The position numbers and the translations under genes were made by a program. 64,000 bases of DNA, from NCBI RefSeq assembly GCF_026210795.1, contig NC_089456.1, forward strand, positions 2,916,501 through 2,980,500, read 5' to 3'. The notes beneath the pieces are model-generated. The model made no database searches. It was not told the origin of the DNA and worked only from the letters and a program-made list of their open reading frames with translations. The first letter of the stretch is position 1. Each line of letters starts with the position of its first letter. This document shows positions 51,761 through 63,930 of the stretch, one piece after another. Source of the DNA: Rhizophagus irregularis. Lineage: Eukaryota > Glomeromycota > Glomeromycetes > Glomerales > Glomeraceae.

Positions 51761-54125
51761 AAAAGTGCCGAAATGGTGATTAAAATTTTATCTCAAATTT
51801 TCAGTTGAAATTTAAAATTCAATACTAACGCCTCCCAATTCTTTTATGTTATATTGTATTGTAAAGATCATTCTTCTGCAATATCAAACCGACCTGAAGA
51901 AAATTCTAAAACTTAGGAAAGGACCATCGTACTACTACATTGTATGATGAGGAATAGACCTTAAATTCCTGCTGGATCATAATTTTTTGAAGATTACAAT
52001 TTAAAATATAATTATCAATCAATATTTTAGATAAATCATGCAAGCTATAGTATATTTACATTGTGAACAATGTAAAGTTCTGTTTTAACTTATAAAATAT
52101 GATTTCTTAATACACATCTTCAATTGTCGATAATGAAAGGGTTTCTTATTGAACACTACGAAAATCACTCAAAAACATTAGAACTTCGACGCAACTCATA
52201 ATTAGGCAATCAATTTTCAGAGTAATTTTTTAACCAGGAATAATATACAGGTAATAATACATGATATTTTCTATTAATTTTTGTTAATTAAAAGTGAATT
52301 TATTATACTGAAGATAACCTTTAATATTTTTGCATTTATTAATTTTATTTTAATTTGAATAAATAGCGATAATCAAATGAATATATAATTTGGATTAATT
52401 TCCTAATTACCAAAATTATTTATAATGGAAATCCTTTTCAAAATATATGGATAATGACGAAAAATTAAAAATTACGTGGTCATTTTCTTTTTAGACAGTG
52501 TTATCGAGGTTGGTTAAATTTACCAGTTAATATAATTAGAGATTTCTATAAGAGAAATGATCAAATTTTGCACTTCTATACTATTTAAAGCGACAATAGA
52601 GGAGTAATTATAGTATATCAATCACAGAAATATTATATAGAGTAATGGGATATAATTGTGAAAATTGTATAAACAGTCCGTTTAATTCAAAACTTCGGAT
52701 TTGTCTTTCAAAAAAATAAAGAATTTTATAATTATTTTAATTATTTTAATTAATAAAAAAGAATAATTCGATAATTTCGACGTGTAATAATATAACATAC
52801 AATATTTATAGCCATGATGTCCAATACTCAACCAGATGATCCATTTTCGTCGATTAAAGAATATTGATTTTTGAAATTAATATCAGCTGTTAGTTGTTTG
52901 AAATTATATTTGTGATAATTAAAGAATTTAACCCGAAGAATTGTGTCACCTAAACATGAAGTTGTATAAATTCATTTTCCTTTTTTTTGTAACGTCATTC
53001 CATTATCATGATGATATCTTTAACGTGTAAAGTGAATGAATCAGATAGGTAACATCACATAATAATAAATACAAGTGAATGTTTTTTTGTATTATATTTT
53101 CTGTAAAAATTCTCCCAGATCTTTTAAATATAGAGCAATTTCTATCAATTTCACAATTAATCGATTAATACTCGGAATTCTTCAGAATCAAGCTTTTTGC
53201 TTTTTTTATTGATTAGTAATAAAATGACGTTATAAAAATTAGCAAAAATTCAATATTTAAAACATCTTAGAATTTAAAGTATTAGAGTATCACGATATAT
53301 TATGACAATTCTAAGAGAAGCATATATAAGCTTACTATTACACATCACAAATAAATAAAATTTTTGTAAATTTGATGTTATCAAGTTAAAATCTCAAATT
53401 ATTGTACAAAATAGTGTATCAGTAATGTAAAGTGAATTGACAATCAAAAGAATAAAAATTTATTCGCAATTAGCTTTGGCCGGCATAATTATTTACATAG
53501 AAGGAATATGTTGAATTAATACTAAAATTTTAAGTCATGTTATCGTTCTGACGTTTCGATCATGCATTAATTAATATCATAAATAAGCTTCATTTTTATG
53601 CTATTTTTAATCCATTTTATAAGCTTTATTTAAACTTTTCCTACAAAATATTCATTTACACCATTTTTTTACTCCACTTTATTATATCAATCATGTGTTA
53701 TTGCTATGGCTAATAAAAATATCGTTTTATGAAAATCTGCATGATCCTATTGGACTGAACGATAACTATTTATTATTGGATGGGTTCGACCGGTTCGACC
53801 GATATCACTATTCCCGAATTATTTTACATCGGTGAAAATAAGTATAACCTGCGATCTGATTGCAAATTTTTTTACGGTTTTTAAACTGAAATTTTTTTAT
53901 TTTAAACCGAAACCTTTTTTCATTCTTTTCGGTTTTTTAAACCGAATTTTTTTTATTTCATTTTTTTAGATACGTGTAGGACGCCGGACTTAGACGAACT
54001 GGACTTTATCTTGACGAGGTAAAGTGTGGTGTTAATTTTTTTTTGAATTTGTTTTTAAGAAACGTTTTCTAACATTTCTATTTCTGTTTATTATAGGGAT
54101 AGTTGAATGGTAAACTATTACCTAT
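51761..54125. other. AT-rich spacer
   Basis: No gene supported. At 53785-53805 GGTTCGACC occurs twice in tandem. Between about 53870 and 53960 T-runs alternate with AAACCGAAA/TTTCGGTTT motifs, a pattern that recurs at 58740-59060. Confidence 0.45.
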
Positions 54126-54320
54126 TTATTTATTAAGGTAAGCATGCGCTCCGCCCTTATAGCGCCTCCTGCACGGTGATGGACTACGTTTCCGCTACAA
54201 TCGTGGGACTACGACTTGCGCACGATGCTGCACTACAATGATTGCCGGCAATGTAGCTAGCCGCGTGACTACGCCTCCTGACACGGTGTTGCCGTGTTGG
54301 TCGCAACATTCAATATATAA
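54126..54320. other. GC-rich island without a gene
   Basis: About 190 bp at markedly higher GC than its flanks (CGCTCCGCCCTTATAGCGCC, GCACGATGCTGCACTACAAT and similar), with repeated GACTACG and CCTCCTG(A)CACGGTG motifs. No frame, tRNA fold or transposon end is recognised. It could be a young insertion or a fragment of a short retroposon. Confidence 0.45.
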
Positions 54321-55150
54321 TTAATATGATTTTTTTTTTCTCAGATCGATTCATGGGAAGGCTGGGAAGACGATTCATGTTTTGGGCACACAGGGTAGTT
54401 TGTCCTATATAGTTAGAACTTTATATCCATATGCTGCGAACATAGTAATATTTATGCAGAATTGATTTGCAGATTCTTTATTTTTTCAACTCTTTCCTGT
54501 AGATTAATTGAGTTTGATCTATTATCCAACTTATACACTGTCCTAACTATTCAAACTAATCCAGACCATAATTCGTTTCCATAGATATTCTCTAAATGGA
54601 TCGAAATCCACCCCTACAGTCTGTCCCCAAATCATTGAAACTTTTATTATCCTGTAATTTAAAAATTCTGGTGCATTAATCAAGGTATTCTCCAAAATTT
54701 GGGCTATTGATGTTTTGTCAGGTTTCTATAAAATCTCTGACCAAAGGAGTTATAATATCAAATCTTTGGCTGACGTCATGGACATCAACATTAACACCAT
54801 TAGTAAATCTCATCCTCAGATTACCGCCTAAAAAAGACTGACAGTTAGAAACATATAAGATTGTGATTAAAAATAACAACTTGACATACCCGTCGAGGCA
54901 AATACAAAGTGTACAATTTCTATACGCGTTTCTTTATTAGATATTTAATAAAAATATATAATATATAGAAACATTTAACTACATATCCGTCTATCTACAG
55001 TCTAACCTCGATATTGTATATAGCCTTATTATCCGAATATTTCCATTATTTCTCCGTGGCTTTCGTAAAAATTCCGTGAAAATGATACATTCACGGAAAA
55101 AACATGGGAAATATAAAACACGGATCAACATTTTTATGGGTTAGTAAGTC
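54321..55150. other. AT-rich stretch with possible coding remnants
   Basis: Short + strand segments near 54680-54830 (IWAIDVLSGFYKIS, IKSLADVMDINI) hint at an old reading frame, but stops interrupt it and no family is evident. Confidence 0.3.
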
Positions 55151-55152
55151 AG

Positions 55153-55368
55153 TCCATCTTTGGAACAAGAGCAAGTAACATTGATAATGATTATATTGTG
55201 CCGCACAACCCACGCGACCCGCGTAACGCGCACAATGGAAAACAAATATCTTCAGTATCTTTATCTCCTAACGGTAAATATGTTGTTACATATAGCGAAG
55301 ATGATAAATCAATTAAAGGTTGGATCGTAGGAGATTCTATACTGATATTTTATAAGAAATTCCATTGA
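55153..55368 (+). pseudogene. WD40-repeat gene fragment
   Basis: A 71-codon open stretch beginning SIFGTRASNI after a possible AG acceptor. It contains NGKQISSVSLSPNGKYVVTY and SEDDKSIKGWIVGD, a typical WD/beta-propeller blade (SVSLSPNGKYVVT). It then runs into unrelated residues and a stop. The remaining blades are absent, so this is a truncated copy. Confidence 0.6.
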
Positions 55369-55625
55369 ATATTAAAACTTTGAACGTAAAAATAGTAAAA
55401 AAAAAAAATTAACGTAGTTGTTTTTTTTGGTATAATGATGTACATATTCCAATTACGGGATAAATTTATCGATCACTCCAATTAACGTTAGATCATTTTT
55501 ATTTAAAGTCTCCAAAAATGTAAAAAAAAAATATTCATTTGTTTATTATAAGCCCATTCAGGGAACATCGCACCACCTAGTACAAAAACGATGAACACTA
55601 AAACTGCCGCTGAAATAAACTATAC

Positions 55626-57872
55626 CTAGCTGTCCACCACATCTAAATACAAATAAGAATACAAATTCAAATAAATTTTTAGTAAATTAAATAAACAATA
55701 TGCAATAATATGTATATTAGAATAGATTGCAGTACCTGTTGCTATTTGCGTTGTTGGCATCGGTTCTAGTTCTGATGAATCTGGTACATCAAGAAGTCGT
55801 TTTGTATCGCTTGATGATGACGGAAGTGCGGCCAAATCCAAGCGCAAATTTAAAAGTTTATAAAATAATTCTTCAGAGGTTAAAACATCAATGATTTCCT
55901 CAATTGTTGGACGGTTTTCTGGAATTTCATCCCAACATTTTTGAATTAAATCTTTTAAAATTAATGGAATTTCAGCTCGAATTTCTGGACGTTTTCCATC
56001 ACGGCAAATTTCTATCATAAGAAAACGATCATATAATCGATCTTTAAATGGTTTTTTTCCAGAAATGAGTGTATTGATAATAATCCCCAACGAATAAATG
56101 TCAGATTATATGGTTTTCTACGTAATACTTCAGGTGCTATATATGGCAATACCCCATAAATATTTTGATCGTTCATTTCATTTGCCGGCCTACATAATCC
56201 AAAATCACTTATATATGTATTTTTATCATCTTGCAAAATGTTACCTAGGTGCAAATCTCTATGAACTAAATTATTTAAGTGAATTAACTTAAGACTTATA
56301 CAAATATTTATTAATCTTGATTCAAGTATTTCTGATGGAGTGAACCCTTGAATATTATGAAAATTATTATCTATATATTTAAATACTAATATGAAATTCT
56401 TAGTGTCAGGATGTTGTGAAATGCCGTATAGTGGTACTATAAAAGGATTAAGTTCAAGCAATTTTACCAATGTTTTTAACTAATAAAAAAAGACATGATC
56501 AATAAATAATTAAATTAAGATTTCCCTTTTGTTTTCTTTTACTTACTTCATTAAGAAATCCTTTACTTATGTCTTTAGAAGAACCATTCAATTCTTTTAA
56601 AGCAACTTTCTTTTGCTTTTTTCTTTTCCAGTTTTTAGTTTCAAGATCCCAACCCCTAATGTATCCATCGATCCAATTGGCTGAATACACCTTAGCAAAA
56701 CCTCCGGTAGCTACATATTTAATATTAGTAAATTTGTTATAAGGTATCCATTCTATTATACCATTTGTACTCGATGCTTTAAGTTGACTATTTTTAATTA
56801 ATTCATCAATATCTTCGTTTTCACTAGTCCACTTATCAAAGTCTTGTTGAAGATATTTTATGTTGCAAAAAGAACACCAAATAATACTTCCCGTATTAGG
56901 TTGAGAACACTCTTTGCATATCCCATATCGTAGATGAGCTTTTTCTTTATCGTCGGTTTCCTCATCTAAACAATCCATACAATGATAATGATTAATAACG
57001 TGTTTCCAATTTTTTTCACAAATTACCTCACGACTTCTATACTTTTCTTTTCTTTCGTCTATGTTTAAATCACGATCCATTGTTATCATTCTTCGTATTC
57101 TTAAATTTCTCAAATAAATTTTTATTAAAAAATATATTATTATTATTAAAAGGTGTATTATTATTATTATTATTAGTCTCAATTCTATCCATATATTACT
57201 TATTCGTAACAGGTTAGTCACTATTATATGAGCATAGCTTTCTTTTTGACTGAATTCCAGTGATAATTTTGGCATAATTTTAATTGAAAAATTAACAATT
57301 ATCATTGGTGCAATCGTAGTTATCAAAAAATTTCTCTCCACTAATATGAAAATTATTATTGCTAAAATTATTTCTTTCCATGCACTTTTTCTTCTAACTG
57401 ATGAGAAAATAATTCTTGTCTGCAGACGAATATATATGATGAATAAAAACATGTCTTTAAACAATCTATTCTCCATTAATTTTACAACTATCGTTATTAA
57501 AACTCTTTCTTGCCATATTTTTTTTATCATATTTATCAAAAAGATTCTGTCCATTAATAGGACAATTATTATTGATAAAACTATTCCTTCCCGTATACTT
57601 TCCCCCTTTTTTGATTTTAATATATTTCTTATCATCAAATAACTTAACATTAATAGGAAAGTTATTTCCTTTAGCAATTCATTTCCCATTAATTGTAAAA
57701 CTAATGCCATTAAAGCATTTTCTTGCCATTTTTTTTTAATCAAAGGTAATACGTCTAATGTGAATACACTGTTAATTACTAGAACTAAAATTATTTTAGT
57801 AAAATATGAGTATATTAAAAAAGATAATAAAAGTAAGATCAAGGTATTATAAAAAGGTCGAAGAGACATCAT
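55626..57872 (-). pseudogene. Protein kinase (tyrosine-kinase-like), frameshifted
   Basis: Minus-strand reading: a zinc-finger-like N-terminal region (CMDCLDEE, RYGICKECSQ, WCSFCNIKY); the region WTSENEDIDELIKNSQLKAS, typical of this fungal kinase family; a glycine loop ATGGFAKVYSANW; and VALKELNG with the ATP-binding Lys. An intron follows (donor near 56548, acceptor near 56481). The catalytic loop is VHRDLHLGNIL, then SDFGLCRP and IAPEVL. Near 56095 the frame breaks; SDIYSLGIIINTLISG and the C-lobe (KCWDEIPENRPTIEEI) continue in another frame to about 55740. A loss of a few bases fits. The first 240 codons are hydrophobic and may not be the true start (MITMDRDLN is a better candidate). Confidence 0.75.
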
Positions 57873-60170
57873 TTTTTAAAAAAATTAAGGAGGCAATTTT
57901 GTTTTTTTTATAACGGGTTTAAATCGGAATCATACTTCCGATGATTAAACCTGGAAGGCAACAAAATTTTATAAATTATTTTGATCTTCGATAAAAATCA
58001 TAATAGAAATGTTATTCAATAAATAAATGAAATTAAACTTTTCCTATTTCATTAAAGCAGATTTGTGAATCTATCAGGAGGTTCCCATATCGGAGTTCTA
58101 AATACGTTTCAGGTGTTTTTGATGATCCACTACTTATATGTGAACATAAAGACCCTTCATATCATTGTATATACGAATAGCAGATCATTAAAGTTAATCC
58201 TTTCTGTTTAACAATGTCTTGGCAAAGAAAAAGGTTGTTTTAGAAAAATCAAACATTTCTTAAAATTATTTTAAGGCAATAAATAACTTGTTTAACTATA
58301 ATATTATATTTTTATTCACAATCTATCTAATTAAAAAAATTGTCATATTTAGATTACCCTGTATAAATAATTTGAATTGTGTAACATTGAAAAGGTGCGT
58401 CACAGCGTCAGATCTATTTACGATAACCAATCTTTAAACCTGGATTTTTTTTATTCTGATGGATTAATACTAACAAAAAGGGTATAATTTTTCTTATTAA
58501 TTGCATTTTATTTGCGGTCATTCTGCTCTTCTTAATTATCACGACTAACCATTTTTATAATAATAATTTTTTTTTTATTTCTTCAGTTTTTACCGTAAAG
58601 ACCAAAACTACCTTTTTGGTTATTATTAACGAATTTTAATTAAATCTAGAAAATCCCATAATTAAAGCCCATGACATAACATGCTTCCGCCTGATTTCAG
58701 TTAATGAAATTTTACCTTAATCGGAATTTTTTTTTTGATTATTAATTCAAATATTTTTAGCTTTTTTTTGATTTCATTTTTTTCAAACGGAAAAAAATTT
58801 TTCTCCCTTTTCTTTCGGTTTAATTTTTTTTCAAATCGAGAAATTTATTTTTTCCCATTTACGTTTACTTTTTTTTCCAAACTGAAAATTTTTTTTTTTA
58901 TTAAATAATCCTATTGTTTCAGTCTTTTAAGACCTATATTATTTTTTTTGATCTTTTTTTTTAAACCGTATTGTTATTTTTTAATTTTTTTTTTTCACTC
59001 TTTTTTGGACTGAATTACTGTCCTTTTTTTCAGAATTTTTTTCGGTACTTATTTTTTTTTTCAGATGTATTTTTGTCTTTGGATTAAAATTACAGTACAG
59101 GATTAAGGTTTTCAAAAGTAGCTATTTAGTATTTCTTACGACAGAACAAGATCATTTGTCTAAGTTAAAAGTAATGGTCGAAGAAGTGTGTCATATTAAT
59201 ATTTTGCTATTAAAAACTATGTTGTTCACAAGTGACGAGTAAAAGAATAATCTTTTTCAATTGGATTCCGAAGTTTGTACTAGAAAACTAAAAGTAATAA
59301 TTGAGAGCGATTGATTTAAAGTATTACTGACGAAGAATAACGACTAAATGGCCCAATCAAATTTATTTCACATGACCATGATATTTTCGATTTAGGAACT
59401 GCGCCCACAATAACGTAAGATCTTCTAGTAATCGTAAATGTTGAGACACGTTTATCATAGTATTTATTTTTATCAAAGTAAAATCCATACAATAATACAA
59501 ACTGCCTAAGAGCGATCGTGAAACGGGATCTAACACTAATGTAAGGCCGCAAAATCAACCATTCACTGTAGCAATTCTACGCGAAAAGGCGAAAATGCGA
59601 AAAGCGTTGATCGGGACTTTGGTCTTATACACTGAATAGTGTACACGTACGTTGGTCCCCAGGAAGTGGGCTCTTCCGCAAAGGAAAAATAGAGAAAAGT
59701 TCTAAATCAACTTAGTACCCGATACGATGCACAAAGCGCGACTCTGAGATAGGGAAAATCTCGCGAGGTCATGTCTGAATTTTCAGCTATAAAACTGTTA
59801 CCACAACGGATCACCATAAGGTATCGAAGGTATTAATTATGCATTAGAAACTCCCTTTATGTTCAAAATTATTAATCTCGTGTCATTCCTCTTTATGCCA
59901 ATAAAAATAGGAAGACGACGTCAAACTCTTTGAAATAGTCATCTCAAAGTAATGACAAGGAAGGCTCTACTACAATTAAAAGCAATAAGAACTCATCCCA
60001 TAAGTCTAAATCATCTAATAGTGGTATACGATGGTTCCCATCGACAAGGACAAAATATTAGCGAATTGTTGCTGACCATGAAATAGAGGTGTATCCGTGT
60101 GTACAATTGTACATGTACTATGCATTTGATTATGCATTTTGATGATTAATACTAGATAAAATTTATAGAC
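57873..60170. other. Intergenic stretch with T-runs and a less AT-rich segment
   Basis: No gene supported. From 58740 to 59060 long T-runs alternate with TTTCGGTTT/AAACCGTA motifs. From about 59510 to 59830 the sequence is less AT-rich (GTTGGTCCCCAGGAAGTGGG, CGCGAGGTCATG) but has no coding frame; its origin is unknown. Confidence 0.4.
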
Positions 60171-60490
60171 TTTTTCATTTTCTTTGTTGGTTTTTTAGGT
60201 ATATTTCTTCCCTCCCTCCCTTTTTCCTTCAAGTGGTTTTCTATATTGGCTGGGCTTGCCATTCGTCCTTCTCTTGGTCGTCGGATGTCAGTCATGTTTG
60301 TGCAGAAGTGCAGAACATGTTAGATATCCCAGCTTCCTAGGGCACGACAGACTGTTGTATTAAGCGGCATTGAATAGTTATATCGCTTTCTTTATATAGG
60401 GTGCATTATAATCTTAGTATTACAGTCGTATTCGTACGAAATTCGTACTATTTCATGAATCCCGTTTAGCAAGGAAAATAAAACTTAGAT
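60171..60490. other. Possible 3' end of a retroposon
   Basis: About 300 bp of balanced composition starting with a CTTCCCTCCCTCCC pyrimidine run and ending in AAGGAAAATAAAACTTAG, close to A-rich sequence. It is unlike its AT-rich flanks and has no coding frame. It resembles the 3' untranslated tail of a non-LTR element, but this is a guess from composition and the A-rich end. Confidence 0.3.
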
Positions 60491-60521
60491 ATCTTTTTTT
60501 AAAAGAAAAAAATTAAAAAAA

Positions 60522-60547
60522 ATATATATATATATATATATATATAT
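60522..60547. repeat. (TA)n microsatellite
   Basis: Thirteen TA units preceded by an A-rich run. Confidence 0.9.
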
Positions 60548-60549
60548 TT

Positions 60550-61700
60550 AATTAAACCAATCAAATTAAAACTTTAAATGATATTTATTGGCCCTTGAAT
60601 ACTTTTTAAAAATTTATGACCATTAAACTTGTATAAACTTTTATTTTAATTTCTATATTATTAAAGATAAAAAGGCAAACGTGCAAGTGATCATTTGTCA
60701 GATGATTTTTTGGTATTACAAAATAATTTGTAATAACTTTTAAAAATCCCTTAAATCGCTTCTTTAGTTTGTAAAATTAATAATTTTGAAAAATTAATGT
60801 CTGAATATTATGAATATTCGAACTTTAAAAATATATAACCGATAGAAAAAGGCTCATATCTCGTGCTACTTGGAAAAACGCTACTCTTTTTTCGCTTTAA
60901 TAATGACAAACAAACTCATAAGTAAATTATTAAAGAGAAATTCGAATAAAATTAAAAATAATTTATGTATTATATTTAATCTTAGTATATAAATTTTATT
61001 TTATTTTATCTTGATTACTGGTCCGCAAATGACGTTAAAACTATGAAAATTTTATTTGTTTATTTGTTTAGTTTTGGTTATAGAATGAGATTCATTGTTA
61101 CAAAGGAAAGTAATTAATGTAATGGAAGTTTATTATAACAAAAGGGATCGGAGATGAAGATCATTTAAGTATGAAATGTTGATCATCTATTTAAAGGATT
61201 ACAATGGAAGTAGATTAAAAGAACTTTAAGGATTATATTAGTGATGGAATTTGAAGAATTTAATGAGGATAAATTTAAAAGATTTTGAGGGTTAATTAAT
61301 TATCTTTTTTTTAGTTTTATCACTTTATTTTTATTTTCCGATTCTTTTCGCACTTTTCTTATTGTGAAAAGTTTGCCACATTAATCAATGGAAATAATGA
61401 TAATATGGGAAATTATCGCAGTTTTATGGTTTAAATTTTATTAGTATAATTTTGTTAGTGGGAAATCTAATGGGGTTAGAATTTTATTATGGATTTGGGA
61501 TTTATTAATGAATTTTACATATTTAATTTCATCATATATTATTTTATGATACCTATTAATTAAGGAATTATTTTGTGTAGCTAGTGGTGGCAACGTGATT
61601 TATCACGGGCACTAGTGTTACAGTATCACAAATGTAAAAATCGGCAAAATATATTACCTTTTCTTTCTAATACGACAATTTATTTTTATCTTATATGTTT
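60550..61700. other. AT-rich stretch with one hairpin
   Basis: No gene supported. At 61578-61616 CTAGTGGTGGCAACGTGAT is followed by TTATCACGGGCACTAG; the arms CTAGTG/CACTAG and CGTGAT/ATCACG can form a short hairpin. Confidence 0.4.
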
Positions 61701-61704
61701 TCAG

Positions 61705-61850
61705 ACGAAATGCAATAAATGAAAAAATTGTTAGTTTAGAATATGCAGATAGTGTCACATTAAACAAATATTTAAATAATCATTTTGATGAACTTAGTTG
61801 GAATGATAAAACTGCGTTTACTGTTAAAAATTCCACTATTTTATATAATT
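61705..61850 (+). pseudogene. Protein kinase fragment
   Basis: After an AG acceptor at 61703-61704 the + frame reads EKIVSLEYADSVTLNKYLNN, then HFDELSWNDK. This matches the hinge and alpha-D segment of the fungal kinase family seen elsewhere in this window (YADSGTLxxYL). It loses similarity after WNDK, and five bases later the TTAGGG-like tract begins. No catalytic loop follows. Confidence 0.6.
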
Positions 61851-61854
61851 TTGA

Positions 61855-61891
61855 GGTTAGGGTTAGGATTTAGAATTAGGGTTAGGATTAG
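61855..61891. repeat. Interstitial telomere-like repeats
   Basis: GGTTAGGGTTAGGATTTAG followed by AATTAGGGTTAGGATTAG: perfect and near-perfect TTAGGG units immediately after a truncated kinase fragment. Confidence 0.7.
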
Positions 61892-62920
61892 TAGGATAAT
61901 GTATTAGTTACTAGTATTTACTTTTTTTTTTTATGTCAGATTTAGGAAAAATGTTAGTCTTATTTTTTTACTTTCAATACATTAACTTAGGGCTAAGAAT
62001 TAGTTGTCCGGAGCGTAGCGAAGGACTATTTATTGTACGGAACTAGATAAATTTGTAGTACCGGTTTAACCCATGCATTTTCCTTCCTTCCACCTACATC
62101 ACTATAATTTAGCCCCTGCTTATTTCCTTTTATGTTTTGTATCACATTTTTTGTAACGCTTTATTTTTAGCAACACATTTTGTAACACTTTGTCACATTT
62201 TTGTAACCATTTATATATATATGTAGATTATTGTTACTATTAAGCGTTTAAGCGTATTAAGCGACGGGCTCTCAATGGTTTCCGTTTTCCTAGTTTAGGG
62301 TAAGGATGAAAGTTAATTTAGGTAAAACATTAATTTATTTTCACTCATATAATTGCTAATTCTAACGTTTATTATGTTAATTATAATAAAGAAAATCAAA
62401 GAGGTTTTTAATAAGTTATCCATATTTCAATTTCTTCTAAACATAAATCATCCCATTTTATAAGCAATTCAATTATAGGTACCTTTAAGTTGATAAACTT
62501 GTCAGTACTAAATAATATTTCAGGTTTCTTCACAAATTTTATTAAGACAATAATTCAATAAACTTGTAAAAGATTCATTTGATAAATTTTTTCAAGAATT
62601 CATATAGGATATTGTTGTAAAAACTTGTATTGATGTTTAATTAAATATTTTTCAATATGAGGGATTATGAGACTGAATATTAAGTTCATCAACTGCTATT
62701 AACAGTTTCAATAATTCTGGCACCTCTAATTCCGTTATATCTTGTTATATCAATTTTCCACAATAAATAAAATTTTTTTTGAAAGATATTAATTAAACAT
62801 TTTACAGTATATAGGCACATTTATAGATACAATATCAGTTGCTTTTATCTATAAGTGAAAAATAAATTATTAAATAATATTATTAATAAAATAAATCAAA
62901 TAAAAGGTTAATGTATATAA
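61892..62920. other. Intergenic stretch
   Basis: No gene supported. TCCGGAGCGTAGCGAAGGA at about 62009-62027 and repeated TTTGTAACAC/TTTGTCACAT motifs at 62140-62205 look like repeat debris. The rest is AT-rich. Confidence 0.4.
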
Positions 62921-62924
62921 GTAC

Positions 62925-63930
62925 CTAGGTCTAGTTTAGTAAAATCTATTGCTTCTATTGATTCTATAATATAAAAAAAAAAAATAATTATATACGTCAA
63001 ATAAAATATTTAAAGAATGCTTTTGTAAAGTAAATTAGGAAATTAATTACCTGAATATTCTCCAAATGAATTGTCATCATCCTTGTTATCAATAGCATTT
63101 TTTGGTTCTGGAAGATTTTTAAAATCTAAAAGCCTACTCGTAAAAACCGCTTGAGGATTTGTAGTATATGAAAGAGTAGGACCAGTATATAATGATGATG
63201 ATGATGTCAACTTTTCATTAATTTTGTCTGCTTCTTCAATTTGCTTATTGATTTCATGATTTTCACTTGAAGAATATAAACCATATAATAAACCATGTAA
63301 TTCATTTGATTTAGGTCGTTTTAAAGGATCAGCATCCCAACATTGTTTAATTATGTTTAAAATTAATTGGGAATTTTATAATTTGATTTTGGCCTAAGTC
63401 CTTGACAAATGCTAATAGCTAAGAATTTATCATGAGTAATATCATGATAAGGAGGAAGCCCTGTACAGACTTCATATGCAATAATTCCAAATCCATAAAT
63501 ATCGCTTTCTTGAGTGTATCCTTTTCCTCTTAAAACTTCTGGTGCTACATAGGGTAATACTCCATATAGTTCTTTACATTCATTTTGGGATGATTTTACA
63601 TTTACTGGTCGACATAATCCTAAATCAGTAATTAAAATAAATCCGCTGCTTCTTAATATATTACCACAATGAAAATCACGATGAATTAAATGAATTAACC
63701 CTTTTTGATGAATATTATCGAGGCCTTGTGCAATTTTTTGTAAAATATTCAACTTTTCGTTCCCATTTTGTTGAATTAAAACTATTATTTAAATATTGTC
63801 TTAAACTACCATCATTTGCATATCCCATTACTATCATAAAATTTTTAGATTCTGGATCTATAGTAATGCCATAACACCATGCTATAGTAAAAATTATATG
63901 TTCTGACAAAATCATATGTGTTTCAATCTA
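62925..63930 (-). pseudogene. Protein kinase (tyrosine-kinase-like), frameshifted, upstream part beyond window
   Basis: Minus-strand segments run in order. They are a hinge (VMGYANDGSLRQYLNN) and then, after a one-base shift near 63757, MNILQKIAQGLDNIHQKGL. The catalytic loop is IHRDFHCGNIL, the metal motif is TDLGLCRP (DLG instead of DFG), and YVAPEVLRGKGY and DIYGFGIIAYEVCTG follow. Another shift near 63365 precedes IKQCWDADPLKRPKSNEL. A Ser-rich tail and a small exon (ESIEAIDFTKLDL) end the gene near 62925. Just before HRD the sequence reads LIHLIHRD, a 9-base tandem duplication that adds three residues. The N-lobe would lie in sequence beyond 64000 or in another exon. Two shifts suggest a pseudogene. 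Confidence 0.72.

Noticed and set aside
53780-53810. Possible tRNA gene from tandem GGTTCGACC
   Set aside because: A B-box-like motif is present, but there is no A box or cloverleaf around it.
59316-59558. 80-codon minus-strand frame
   Set aside because: There is no motif, neighbouring exon or compositional support.
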